Source: Pseudonocardia sp. N23 (GTDB lineage Bacteria; Actinomycetota; Actinomycetes; Mycobacteriales; Pseudonocardiaceae). From it: a stretch of DNA of 64,000 nucleotides. How positions within the stretch are numbered: the first letter of the stretch is position 1; every line of letters starts with the position of its first letter. The DNA is taken from contig NZ_BEGX01000155.1 in assembly GCF_002583555.1 (NCBI RefSeq), positions 377 through 64,376 on the forward strand, in the 5' to 3' direction. A program made the translations under genes and the position numbers. Of this stretch, positions 47,771 to 56,837 are shown piece by piece. The notes under the pieces are model-generated. The model had not been told where the DNA came from. It searched no databases and saw only the letters and a program-made list of their open reading frames with translations.

Positions 47771-49222
47771 TCACAGGCCGTGCGGGGTGCCTTCCGCGAA
47801 GCCGGAGGGGGTCTGGACGCCGAGGACGGCGCGGTCGTGGAACTCCGCGAGGCTGCGGGCGCCGGCGTAGGTGCAGGCGCTGCGGACGCCCGAGCAGATC
47901 GCGTCCAGCAGGTCCTCGACCCCCGGCCGCGACGGGTCGAGGTGCTGGCGGGAGCTGGAGATCCCTTCCTCGAACAGGGATTTCCGGGCGCGGTCGAAGT
48001 CGCCGTCGCTGCGGGTGCGGGCGCTGACGGCGCGCTTGGACGCCATCCCGAACGACTCCTTGTAGGGACGGCCGGCCTCGTCGCGCAGGAGGTCGCCGGG
48101 GGACTCGTAGGTGCCGGCGAGCCAGGAGCCGATCATCGCGGCGGAGGCGCCGGCGGCGAGGGCGAGGGCGACGTCGCGGGGATGGCGGATGCCGCCGTCG
48201 GCCCAGATGCGGACGCCGTGGTCGCGGCCCGCGGCGGCGCACTCGGCGACGGCGGAGAACTGGGGGCGGCCGACGCCCGTCATCATCCGGGTGGTGCACA
48301 TGGCGCCGGGCCCGACGCCGACCTTGACGATATCGGCCCCGGCGTCGGCGAGGTCGGCGACGCCGAGTGCGGTGACGACGTTGCCCGCGACGATCGGGAC
48401 CGGTGCGCCGGACTCGGTGACGGCGCGGCGGACGGCACGCAGAGCGTCGAGCATCTTGTCCTGGTGCCCGTGGGCGGTGTCGACGACGAGGACATCGACA
48501 CCGCCTTCGAGCAGCGCCTTGGCCTTGGTGCCGACGTCGCCGTTGATGCCGATGGCGGCGGCGGTGCGCAGCCGGCCGAGGTCGTCGAGGGTGGGGTCGT
48601 AGATGCCGGCGCGGACGGCGCCGATGGCGGTGAGCAGTCCGGCGAGGCGGCCGTCGGAGTCGAGGCCGAGGGCGACGCCGTGGCCGCCGAGGGTCTCGAA
48701 GACCTCGCGGGGGGTGGTGTCGATCGGCAGGGTGACGGGCGCGGCGGCGAGGACGTCGGAGAGCCGGGTGAAGCGGTCGACGCCGAGGCATGCGGCTTCG
48801 TCGACGGTGCCGACGGGCCGGTGACCGTCGTCGACGATCACGACGGTTCCGTGTGCGCGCTTGGGCAGGAGGTTGAGGGCGTCGGCGACGGCGTCGTCGG
48901 TGTGCAGGGTGAGCGGGGTGTCCCAGACGGGGTGGCGGGCCTTGATCCAGGAGACGATCCCGGCTACGGCCTGCGGGTCGACGTCTTGGGGGAGGACGGT
49001 GAGGGCGCCGCGGCGGGCGAGGGTCTCGGCCATGCGCCGGCCCGCGACGGCGGTCATGTTGGCGGCGACGACGGGCAGGGTGGCGCCGGAGCCGTCGGTC
49101 GTGGCGAGATCGACGTCGAACCGGGACGTCACCGAGGAGCGGCCCGGGACGAGGTAGACGTCGTCGTAGGTCAGGTCGGTGGTCACGGCCGGGGCGGGGC
49201 CGCCGCTGTCGAGGAATCGCAC
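47771..49222 (-). CDS. guaB1: GuaB1-type IMP dehydrogenase-related GMP reductase
   Basis: This 483-residue TIM-barrel protein has the catalytic cysteine loop GVGPGAMCTTRMMTGVGRP near 290-308. Its flap-type region is KESFGMASKRAVSARTR and its N-terminal substrate region DLTYDDVYLVPGRSSVTSRF. A CBS/Bateman pair is inserted at about 95-200. In mycobacteria GuaB1 has been shown to be a GMP reductase controlled by its CBS part, not an IMP dehydrogenase. GTG at 49222. Convergent with phoH2. Confidence 0.92.
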   Translation of the reverse strand: MRFLDSGGPAPAVTTDLTYDDVYLVPGRSSVTSRFDVDLATTDGSGATLPVVAANMTAVAGRRMAETLARRGALTVLPQDVDPQAVAGIVSWIKARHPVWDTPLTLHTDDAVADALNLLPKRAHGTVVIVDDGHRPVGTVDEAACLGVDRFTRLSDVLAAAPVTLPIDTTPREVFETLGGHGVALGLDSDGRLAGLLTAIGAVRAGIYDPTLDDLGRLRTAAAIGINGDVGTKAKALLEGGVDVLVVDTAHGHQDKMLDALRAVRRAVTESGAPVPIVAGNVVTALGVADLADAGADIVKVGVGPGAMCTTRMMTGVGRPQFSAVAECAAAGRDHGVRIWADGGIRHPRDVALALAAGASAAMIGSWLAGTYESPGDLLRDEAGRPYKESFGMASKRAVSARTRSDGDFDRARKSLFEEGISSSRQHLDPSRPGVEDLLDAICSGVRSACTYAGARSLAEFHDRAVLGVQTPSGFAEGTPHGL

Positions 49223-49414
49223 GGGGTCCGAAACTACGCGTGCGAGGCCGGTTCGTCAGCGCCGCGGTGGGTGGCCATGTTCATCCCGCTGAGCACCGAA
49301 AAGATCAAAATGGTCACTCCAGGCAGCAAGATCGATCAGGTTACAACGTGTGGGTGATGTAGTTCTGAGGACCCCGGCGGGCGCATGAGTACGCTCCGCA
49401 GCCACGATAGAGAG

Positions 49415-50446
49415 ATGGCCGGACGGTATGTCGTCGTCGGCGCGGGCGCTGTGGGCGCCACCGTCGCGGCGCAGCTCCACCTCGCGGAGATCGACGTGGT
49501 TCTCGTCGCCCGCGGGCAGAACCTCGAGGTGCTGCGCGCGAAAGGGCTGCGCTACCTGCGGCCCGACGGTGCGCGGACGGTCCCGGTGCCGGTCGTGGGC
49601 GGACCCGCGGAGCTGACGCTGCGTCCTGGCGACGTGCTCGTCCTCGCGGTGAAGTCCCAGGACTCGGAGGCGGCGCTCACGGAGTGGGCGTGGCAGCCGG
49701 TCGTCGTCGACGGTGAGATCCGGACAGCTGCCACCACCGTTCCGGTGGTACTGCTGCAGAACGGGCTGGACAGCGTCCGGCCGGCGTTGCGCCGGTTCGC
49801 CCAGGTTCTCGACACGGTGGTGCTCAGCGGGGCCTCGCACGTGCGTCCGGGCGAGGTCGCGTCACCGGGCAGCCCGCTGGCGGGTGGCTTCTACATCGGT
49901 GACGCGCCCTCGGGCGCCGGTGCCGCCGCCGAGCGCGTCGCCGCCGACCTGCGGGCCGCCCGGTTCGCGGTGCAGGTCGTGCCGGACATCTCGCACTGGA
50001 AGGCCGGCAAGCTGCTCAACAACCTCTTCTGGAACCTCGACGCGCTGTACCGGCGCAGCCGGCTGCGCACCAAGCTCGGCGACCGGCTGTGCGAGGAGGC
50101 GGAGGCGGTGCTGGAGGCGGCGGGCTACGAGTCGGGCTCGTCGACGCGCGACGAGCTGGACCGGTCGACGTTCGAACTGGTCGAGGTCCCCGGGGCCCGT
50201 CGCGGCGGGTCGTCGACGTGGCAGAGCCTGGCCCGTGGCGGCAGCGTCGAGGGCGACTTCCTCTACGGCGAGATCGTGCTGCTGGCGAGGCTGCACGGGG
50301 TGCCGGCGCCGTTGAACGAGGCAGTGCAGGCCCGGTTGGCGATGATGGCCGCGCAGCGCGGGAAGCCGCGGTCGCTGCCCATGTCGGACATCGCCGACCT
50401 GCTCGGCTACAAGGGTGTGGCCCGGCCGCTGGCCGCGTTCCTCTGA
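49415..50446 (+). CDS. Ketopantoate reductase (ApbA/PanE)-like oxidoreductase
   Basis: This 343-residue protein has nucleotide-binding YVVVGAGAVGATVAAQL near residues 4-20, VLVLAVKSQDSEAAL, LLQNGLDSVRPALRRF, and the C-terminal helical domain with KAGKLLNNLFWNLDALY and RRSRLRTKLGD. This matches the 2-dehydropantoate 2-reductase family, but many members act on other substrates. ATG at 49415 starts directly before the Rossmann strand; ATG at 49385 is an alternative. A low-GC patch before it (49280-49350) probably holds the promoter. Confidence 0.85.
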   Translation: MAGRYVVVGAGAVGATVAAQLHLAEIDVVLVARGQNLEVLRAKGLRYLRPDGARTVPVPVVGGPAELTLRPGDVLVLAVKSQDSEAALTEWAWQPVVVDGEIRTAATTVPVVLLQNGLDSVRPALRRFAQVLDTVVLSGASHVRPGEVASPGSPLAGGFYIGDAPSGAGAAAERVAADLRAARFAVQVVPDISHWKAGKLLNNLFWNLDALYRRSRLRTKLGDRLCEEAEAVLEAAGYESGSSTRDELDRSTFELVEVPGARRGGSSTWQSLARGGSVEGDFLYGEIVLLARLHGVPAPLNEAVQARLAMMAAQRGKPRSLPMSDIADLLGYKGVARPLAAFL

Positions 50447-50470
50447 TCCCGGCTCGGACGACAGCGCAGA

Positions 50471-52000
50471 TCAGGCCAACAGCGCCCGGACGGCGTCGAT
50501 CGTGTCGGCGTCGGCCGCCGACTTGTCGGGGCGGTAGCGCAGCACGCGGGCGAAACGCAGGGCCACCCCGCCGGGGTAGCGGACGCTGCGTTGCGCACCG
50601 TCGAGTGCGATCTCGACGACGAGCTCCGGGCGCAGCAGCACGGCGTGGCCGTCCTCCTCGCGGGCGTACCCGGGGAACGTCTCGGTCTGCCAGGCGAGCA
50701 GCTCGTCGGTCATCCCCTTGAAAGTCTTGCCGACCATGATCGGGTCGCCGCCGTCGGGGTCGCGCGCACCGAGGTGGATGTTCGACAGGCTGCCGGTGCG
50801 CCGCCCGTAGCCCCACTCGGCGCCGAGGACGACGAGGTCGAGTGTGTGGACAGGCTTGACCTTCTGCCAGGCCTTGCCTCGCCGGCCCGCGGCATAGGAC
50901 GCCGACAGCGCCTTGACGACGACGCCCTCGTGCCCGGCGGTCAGCGCGTCGTCGAGGACCTGCGCCGCCGCGTCGGGATCGGGCCTGCGCACACCGGGCA
51001 TCCGCAGGTGGGCCTGCGCGGGCGCGGCGAGGAGCCCGGCGAGTGCGTCGAGGCGCTGTTCGAGCGGGGCATCGAGCAGGTCGGTGCCGTCGAGGTGCAG
51101 GAGGTCGAAGAAGAACGGGCTGAGCAGGGCGGTGTCCTCGCCACCGCCGGAACCGAAGCGCGACATGGTGTCCTGGAACGCGCGCGGGCGGCCGTCGTCG
51201 TCGACCGCGAGGGTCTCGCCGTCGAGCACCGCGGTACGGCACGGCAGCGCCCGGACCTGCTCGGCGAGCTCGGGGACCGCGGCGGTGATCTCCCGCAGGC
51301 TCCGCGTCCACACCCGGACCTCGTCGCCGTCGCGGTGCACCTGGATGCGCGCCCCGTCGAGCTTGAACTCGACGGTGACGTCGGCACCGAGGCTGCCCAG
51401 CGCGGCGTCGAGCGAGTCGCCAGGGGAGGCCAGCATTGGCCGGACCGGGACACCGACGGTGAGCGCCACCGCGTCGAGTGCCTCGGCGCCCCCGGTCAGC
51501 GCGGTCGCGGCCGTGTCCGGCAGCCTGCCCGACAGCATGAAGGAACGCCGGACCGTGGCGAGCGGGACCTCGGCGGCGACGGCGATCGCGTCGAGCATGA
51601 CGCCTTCGAGCGCCCCGTGGCGCAGCTCGCCGCCGACGAGCCGGGCGAGGAACGCCTGCTCGGCCTCGGTGGCGGCGCCGAACAGGCCGCCGAGCAGCTC
51701 CTTGCGGCGCCGGGCCGAGCCGGCACCCGCGGTAGCGGCGAGCTCGGTGAACGTCGCGTCGACCTCCGCGACCGTCAACGACGGTGCGTCGGCCGGGTCG
51801 GTGGCCGCGGCCTGCAGCGTGCGCCAGCCGGTGCCGATGCGACCCTGCCGGGCCTCGCCTGACAGCCAGGACGCGGCCTGCTCGACGACGCCGGCGGCGT
51901 GCGCGGCGCGCAGCAGGGCGGCGATCGCGGCGGCCTTCTCCTTGCGGGAGCGGGTGGCGGCGACCGCGGCGGACGTGGTCACGACCTCGGCGAGCAGCAC
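50471..52000 (-). CDS. ligB: ATP-dependent DNA ligase (LigB type)
   Basis: This 509-residue protein has an N-terminal DNA-binding helical domain and adenylation motif I EFKLDGARIQVHR with the nucleophile Lys about 213. It also has VLDGETLAVDD (motif III), EGVVVKALSASYAAGRRG (motif IV/V region) and a C-terminal OB part (VDELL-like, LLRPELVVEIALDGAQRS). Actinobacteria carry this as a secondary ligase beside LigA. GTG at 52000. It may be read through from the ABC operon just upstream. Confidence 0.94.
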   Translation of the reverse strand: MLLAEVVTTSAAVAATRSRKEKAAAIAALLRAAHAAGVVEQAASWLSGEARQGRIGTGWRTLQAAATDPADAPSLTVAEVDATFTELAATAGAGSARRRKELLGGLFGAATEAEQAFLARLVGGELRHGALEGVMLDAIAVAAEVPLATVRRSFMLSGRLPDTAATALTGGAEALDAVALTVGVPVRPMLASPGDSLDAALGSLGADVTVEFKLDGARIQVHRDGDEVRVWTRSLREITAAVPELAEQVRALPCRTAVLDGETLAVDDDGRPRAFQDTMSRFGSGGGEDTALLSPFFFDLLHLDGTDLLDAPLEQRLDALAGLLAAPAQAHLRMPGVRRPDPDAAAQVLDDALTAGHEGVVVKALSASYAAGRRGKAWQKVKPVHTLDLVVLGAEWGYGRRTGSLSNIHLGARDPDGGDPIMVGKTFKGMTDELLAWQTETFPGYAREEDGHAVLLRPELVVEIALDGAQRSVRYPGGVALRFARVLRYRPDKSAADADTIDAVRALLA

Positions 52001-52053
52001 CGGACCAGTCTGGCAGCGCCCACCGACAACTTCCCGTCGCCACTCACAGTGGA

Positions 52054-53127
52054 TCAGGCCGGCACCGGGCGCACCGTCTCCGCGTCGAGCCGGACGTGGG
52101 CCGGCTCGCCTGGGCGGGGCAGGGTGTCGCGGCTGACGGCGTCGACGGTGAGCTCACCGAGGTCCGTCGTCACCACGAGTCGCGTGACGGGGCCGAGGAA
52201 CGTGGCGCTCAGGACCGTCCCGGCGACACCGCCCGAGTCGCCGACGGTGAGCGCCTCCGGCCGGACCGCGACCGTCAGTGGACCGGCCGCACCGCCGCCC
52301 TCGAGCGCGGCCCGGCTCCCGAGCACCTCGACCGAGCCGTCTCCGGACCCCTGCGCGGGCAACCGGTTCACGACGCCCACGAACTCGGAGACGAACGCGG
52401 TCGCGGGGGAGCCGTACACCTCCAGCGGGGTGCCGACCTGCTCCATCCGCCCGGCGTTGAGCACCGCGACGCGGTCGGCGACGGCCAGCGCCTCGGACTG
52501 GTCGTGGGTGACGAACAGCGTCGTGATGCCCTCGGCCAGCTGCAGCCGCCGGATCTCGTCGCGGAGCTGGACGCGGACGCGGGCGTCGAGGGCGGAGAGC
52601 GGCTCGTCGAGCAGCAGCACCGACGGCGACACGGCCAGGGCGCGGGCCAGCGCGACGCGCTGCTGCTGCCCCCCGGAGAGCTCGTGCGGGTAGGAGCCGC
52701 CGCGGTCGCCGAGCCCGACGAGCTCCAGCAGCTCCGCTGCCCGGCTGCGACGGGTGGTGGCGGCGACGCGGCGCATCCGCAGCCCGAAGGCCACGTTGTC
52801 GGCGGCGGTCATCGTCGGGAAGAGGCTGTAGGCCTGGAAGACCATGCCGGTGTCGCGCTTGCTCGCCGGTACCCCGGTGACGTCGCGGCCGTCGATCAGG
52901 ATCTGGCCCGACGACGGTGTGTCGAACCCGGCGAGCAGCCGCAGCGCGGTGGTCTTGCCGCAGCCCGACGGACCGAGCAGGGCGAGCAGCTCGCCGGGGC
53001 GCAGCGCGAGGTCGAGCCCGTCGAGGGCGCGGGCCTGCCCGAACACCCGGCTGACCCCGCGGAACTCGACCGCGGCCGCAGAACCTGCGGTCCTGGCGTC
53101 GGACACGCGAGGGGATGTGGCGGTCAC
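52054..53127 (-). CDS. ABC transporter ATP-binding protein
   Basis: This 357-residue ATPase has Walker A GPSGCGKTT at 52-60, the Q-loop FQAYSLFPTMT, signature LSGGQQQR, Walker B VLLLDEPLSALD, H-loop THD, and a C-terminal TOBE-like domain from about 250. This is the layout of PotA/FbpC/AfuC importers. It overlaps the upstream permease by 4 bp. With two permeases and a binding protein it forms a complete importer operon for an unknown substrate. Confidence 0.95.
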   Translation of the reverse strand: MTATSPRVSDARTAGSAAAVEFRGVSRVFGQARALDGLDLALRPGELLALLGPSGCGKTTALRLLAGFDTPSSGQILIDGRDVTGVPASKRDTGMVFQAYSLFPTMTAADNVAFGLRMRRVAATTRRSRAAELLELVGLGDRGGSYPHELSGGQQQRVALARALAVSPSVLLLDEPLSALDARVRVQLRDEIRRLQLAEGITTLFVTHDQSEALAVADRVAVLNAGRMEQVGTPLEVYGSPATAFVSEFVGVVNRLPAQGSGDGSVEVLGSRAALEGGGAAGPLTVAVRPEALTVGDSGGVAGTVLSATFLGPVTRLVVTTDLGELTVDAVSRDTLPRPGEPAHVRLDAETVRPVPA

Positions 53128-53912
53128 GACGAGCTCCTCCCGGCGGCACGACGGCCGCCGACGAACGAGACCGCCAGCAGCAGTACCCACGTGAGTACCA
53201 GGCTGGCGAGGGACAGGGCCACCGAGACACCGGCCGCGCTGCGGCCGACCTCGACGACCGCGACGGGGAACGTGTCGGTGTAGAGCAGGATCCGGGCGAT
53301 GACGATCTCGCCGAGGACGAGCGCGAGGGTCAGGAACGCGGCCCCGAGCACGGCGCTGCGGACCGCGGGCAGCACGACCCGCACGATCGCCCCGGCCATC
53401 CCGGCGCCGAGGTTGCGGGCGGCCTCGACGAGCGTGCGCAGCGGGATCGCGGCGAGCCCGTTGTCGACGGCGCGGTAGGCGAACGGCAGGGCCAGCACCA
53501 CGTAGAACGGGGTGAGCGCGGCCGTCGACGACGAGAACATCGTCCGGAACAGCGGGGTGTCGAGGTTGGCCTGGACGAACGCGATGCCGGCCGCCATGAC
53601 GACGGGCGGGATGACGATCGGCAGGATCGTCGCGCTCTCCAGGACGCCTGCGAGCGAGGGGAACCGCAGCCGCACCCACACGGCTGTCGGGACCACGAGG
53701 ACGATGACGACCACCGCGGTGGACAGGGCGATCTGCAACGACGTGAGCAGGCCCGTGAGCAGGGCGTCGTTCGTCGTGATGGCCAGGTAGTTGCCGAACC
53801 AGTAGCCGCCACCGGGCTTGCGGAAGCTGAACTCCGCGGCCGCGAGCAGCGGGACCAGGAAGTAGATCGCCGCCAGTGCGAGGACGACGACCCGCCATCT
53901 TCTGCGTCTCAT
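53124..53912 (-). CDS. ABC transporter permease (second)
   Basis: This 262-residue MetI-like permease has six hydrophobic segments and the EAA-loop type motif LVEAARNLGAGMAGAIVRVV. PotC/PhnV-like order. ATG at 53912 (a GTG at 53915 is adjacent) follows gagg. It overlaps the ATPase gene by 4 bp and starts 10 bp after the first permease. It forms the membrane channel with the first permease. Confidence 0.92.
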   Translation of the reverse strand: MRRRRWRVVVLALAAIYFLVPLLAAAEFSFRKPGGGYWFGNYLAITTNDALLTGLLTSLQIALSTAVVVIVLVVPTAVWVRLRFPSLAGVLESATILPIVIPPVVMAAGIAFVQANLDTPLFRTMFSSSTAALTPFYVVLALPFAYRAVDNGLAAIPLRTLVEAARNLGAGMAGAIVRVVLPAVRSAVLGAAFLTLALVLGEIVIARILLYTDTFPVAVVEVGRSAAGVSVALSLASLVLTWVLLLAVSFVGGRRAAGRSSS

Positions 53913-53922
53913 CACCGGGGCC

Positions 53923-54834
53923 TCATCGCTTGTTCCAGCGCGCGGCGCGACGTTGCAGCCACAGGTAGAGGATCATGACGATGCCGATGACGACGACCAT
54001 GTCCAGCCCGAGCGCGAGGCCGACGTTGGCCTGACCGGCCAGGACGTTGCCCGACAATGCGGACGCGATCGCCGTCGGCACCAGGGGGATCGAGCCCGAC
54101 GTCAGCGCGAGCGCGGTGGCGTAGGCGGCGAAGGCGTTGCCGAACAGGACGAGCGTGGCACCGGCGAAGGCAGGCGCGAGCACCGGCAGCGCGACGTGGC
54201 GCCAGTACGCCCACGACGACGCGCCGAGGTTCTCCGCGGCCTCCCGCCACTGCGGGAGAAGGCCTTCGAGCGCCGGGGAGATCAGGATGAGCATCAGCGG
54301 GACCTGGAAGTAGACGTAGGTCAGTCCGAGACCGGTGAGGGAGTCGATGCGGAAGCCGGACGCGTAGAGGTCGATCCCGATGCCGCGCAACCAGGCCGTC
54401 GCGACGCCGGTCTGGCCCAGCGCGGCGATGAACGCGAACGCCAGTGGCACCCCGCCGAAGTAGGCGAGCACGCCCGAGGCCGTGGACATGATGCGGCGCA
54501 ACGGGCTGTCGGGCCGCCCGGTCAGGACGGCCTGGGCGAGGAACGTCCCGAACACGGCGCCGATCACCGCCGTGACCGCGGAGAGCAGCAGGCTCTGCCG
54601 GAACGCGGCGAGGTACTGCGGCTGGGTGATCGAGGCGATGATGTTGTCGAACGTGGGGCGGCCGTCGGGGTCCGACAGCGCGCCGCTGATCACGAAGTAC
54701 AGCGGCCCACCGAGGAAGACGACGAGGTAGGCGAGGAAGGGCAGCAGACCGAGCGCGGCCCGCCACCGCCCCGCCGGACGGCTCACGGGCACGTCCGTCG
54801 GGGCGGCGGTGGGGGTGTCGAGCAGAGAGCTCAC
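53923..54834 (-). CDS. ABC transporter permease (first)
   Basis: This 303-residue MetI-like permease has a polar, proline-rich N-terminus of about 25 residues and then six hydrophobic segments. EAA-type loop REAAENLGASSWAYWRHVAL lies near residue 195-214. The GTG at 54834 overlaps the binding-protein stop by one base. PotB/PhnU-like order. Confidence 0.92.
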   Translation of the reverse strand: MSSLLDTPTAAPTDVPVSRPAGRWRAALGLLPFLAYLVVFLGGPLYFVISGALSDPDGRPTFDNIIASITQPQYLAAFRQSLLLSAVTAVIGAVFGTFLAQAVLTGRPDSPLRRIMSTASGVLAYFGGVPLAFAFIAALGQTGVATAWLRGIGIDLYASGFRIDSLTGLGLTYVYFQVPLMLILISPALEGLLPQWREAAENLGASSWAYWRHVALPVLAPAFAGATLVLFGNAFAAYATALALTSGSIPLVPTAIASALSGNVLAGQANVGLALGLDMVVVIGIVMILYLWLQRRAARWNKR

Positions 54835-55982
54835 TACGAGGTCGCCGTCGCCCAGCCGGTGGCGACGACCTGCTTGGCCTTGTCGGTCTCGGCCTGCGTC
54901 GGGAACTGCGGCTCGCCGGCGACCTCGGGCAGCGCGGCCACGAGCGCGGGCGTCGCGGTGCCGGCGGTCTCCATCGTGTCGAGCCGGACCGGGCGGGCCT
55001 TGCCGGCGAGGAACAGGTTCTGGCCCTCGTCGGAGTACAGGTACTCCTGCCAGAGCCGCGCCGCGGCCGGGTGCGGGGCGTTCTTGTTGATCGCCTGCGC
55101 GTAGTACTGCGCGAAGAGCCCGTCGGCCGGCACGGTGACCTGCCAGGTGAACGACGCCTTGACCTTCTCGGCCTGGGCGACGTTGGTGTAGTCCCAGTCC
55201 AGGACGATCGGGGTCTGGCCGGACTCGATCGTCGCCGGGGTCGGGTCGATCTTGAGGAGGTTGCCGCTCTTGGCCAGTTTCCCGAAGAAGTCGACGCCGG
55301 GCTGGATGTTGTCCAGCGACCCGCCGTTGGCCAGCGCCGCTGCCCACACCGACGCGAAGCCGGCCGCCGCCTGGGTCGGGTCACCGTTGATCGCGACCTT
55401 GCCCGAGTAGTCGGGTTTGGCCAGGTCGGCGATCGTGGTGGGGCAGACGGGGACGAGCTTGGTGTTGCAGCCGATGGAGATGTAGCCGCCGTAGTCGTTC
55501 ACCCACGCGCCGGACGCGTCCTTGTTGCCCGCGGGGATGTCGCCGAACGTGGCCACCTGGTACGGCGCGAACAGGTCGACGTTGCCGTTGGCGAACGCCT
55601 GGCCGAGGTCGAGCACGTCGGGCGCCCGGTCCTGCGTGCCGAGCTGCTTGACGGAGTTGATCTCGTCCTGGCTCGAACCCTCGGGGTTGGCCGACTCGAC
55701 CTTGATGCCGTACTTGTCGCCGAAGCCCTTGATGATCGCGCCGTAGTTGGCCCAGTCCGGGGGCAGCGCGATGACGTTGAGCGTGCCCTCCTTCTTGGCC
55801 GCGGCGACGAGTGCGTCCATGCCACCGCCGGCCTGCGCCGACGTGGTGGTCGCCCAGTTCGTCCCGTCGGACGACGACGCGGTGCCGCCCCCGGACCCGC
55901 TCGACGAGCTGACACAGGCGGTGGCCAGCCCGAGCACCGCGGCGAGCGCGACCCCCGCCGCGGCTCTGTGCATCCTCTTCAT
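54834..55982 (-). CDS. ABC transporter substrate-binding lipoprotein
   Basis: This 382-residue lipoprotein has a signal peptide with lipobox LATAC (Cys near residue 23). A Ser/Gly linker is followed by a type 2 periplasmic binding fold (KEGTLNVIALPPDWANYGAI, then YGGYISIGCNTKLVPVC, VAINGDPTQAAAGFASVW). The profile is of PotD/AfuA-like proteins for polyamines, iron(III) or aminoethylphosphonate; no ligand-specific motif lets me choose. First gene of the four-gene importer operon. Confidence 0.92.
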   Translation of the reverse strand: MKRMHRAAAGVALAAVLGLATACVSSSSGSGGGTASSSDGTNWATTTSAQAGGGMDALVAAAKKEGTLNVIALPPDWANYGAIIKGFGDKYGIKVESANPEGSSQDEINSVKQLGTQDRAPDVLDLGQAFANGNVDLFAPYQVATFGDIPAGNKDASGAWVNDYGGYISIGCNTKLVPVCPTTIADLAKPDYSGKVAINGDPTQAAAGFASVWAAALANGGSLDNIQPGVDFFGKLAKSGNLLKIDPTPATIESGQTPIVLDWDYTNVAQAEKVKASFTWQVTVPADGLFAQYYAQAINKNAPHPAAARLWQEYLYSDEGQNLFLAGKARPVRLDTMETAGTATPALVAALPEVAGEPQFPTQAETDKAKQVVATGWATATS

Positions 55983-56049
55983 CGTTCTCCTCGGTCTGCG
56001 TGGGCCGTGCCGTCACGAGCCCGGGGAAGCCTCGCCGCCGAGGGTTGCC

Positions 56050-56071
56050 GGACGGTGTACGTCACCCGTCC
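56050..56071. promoter_or_regulatory. Inverted repeat upstream of the importer operon
   Basis: ggacgg and ccgtcc at 56050-56055 and 56066-56071 enclose a 10-bp spacer with an acgt centre, 68 bp before the binding-protein ATG. A possible operator for the importer. Confidence 0.35.
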
Positions 56072-56120
56072 GGGTGGTGCAGCGCCGAGGTCCGGGCCGG
56101 TACACGGCACGGTGCGGTCA

Positions 56121-56837
56121 TCATCGCCCGTCGCGGCGCGGTCCGCCCGGGCCGATACCGAGGTGTGATCGGAGACCGGACTCACCGAGGCCGGTCTGTC
56201 GGGCGAGCACGATCGCCTGGGCCCGGTCGGCGACCTGGAGCTTCGACAGCACGGTCGAGACGTTGTTGCGGACCGTCTTGGACGACAGGACCAGGCGCTG
56301 GGCGATCTGCCCGTTCGACAACCCTGCGGCGACGAGCTCGAGCACGTCGCGCTCGCGCGCGGTGAGCTGGGGGAACGGCTGCGTATGCAGGCGCCTCCCG
56401 GCGAGGTGGCCGAACTGGCGGGCCACGGTGTCCGCGACACCCGGACCGAAGATCACCTCGCCCGCAGCGACCGCGGTGATGGCGCGCAGGATCCCGTTCT
56501 GGTCCGCACCCTTGACCAGGTAGCCACGTGCGCCCGCGAGGACGGCGGCGACCACGTTCTCCTCGTCGTCGTGCATGCTCAGGACGAGGACGCCGGTGCC
56601 GGGCACCCGGGTGACGATCCGGCGGACGGCCTCCACCCCGTCGGTCCCCGGCATCTGCAGATCCATCACCACGACGTCCGGGCGCATGTCGACGACGGCA
56701 TCGAGCGCGGCGTCCCCGTCGGCGACCGTGCCGACGACCTCGACGGAGCCCGTGGACTCCAGCAGCATGCGCAGCCCGTCGCGGTAGACCGGGTGGTCGT
56801 CCGCGATCAGCACACGCGGAGCGGCGGTGTTCGTCAT
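56121..56837 (-). CDS. NarL/FixJ family response regulator
   Basis: This 238-residue protein has a receiver domain with ADDHP acidic pair near 12-16, phospho-acceptor Asp59 in VVMDLQMPG, and a LuxR-type HTH (QLTARERDVLELVAAGLSNG, then QIAQRLVLSSKTVRNNVSTV). ATG at 56837 overlaps the end of the kinase gene by 4 bp. The pair is next to the importer operon, which may be a target, though that is only proximity. Confidence 0.95.
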   Translation of the reverse strand: MTNTAAPRVLIADDHPVYRDGLRMLLESTGSVEVVGTVADGDAALDAVVDMRPDVVVMDLQMPGTDGVEAVRRIVTRVPGTGVLVLSMHDDEENVVAAVLAGARGYLVKGADQNGILRAITAVAAGEVIFGPGVADTVARQFGHLAGRRLHTQPFPQLTARERDVLELVAAGLSNGQIAQRLVLSSKTVRNNVSTVLSKLQVADRAQAIVLARQTGLGESGLRSHLGIGPGGPRRDGR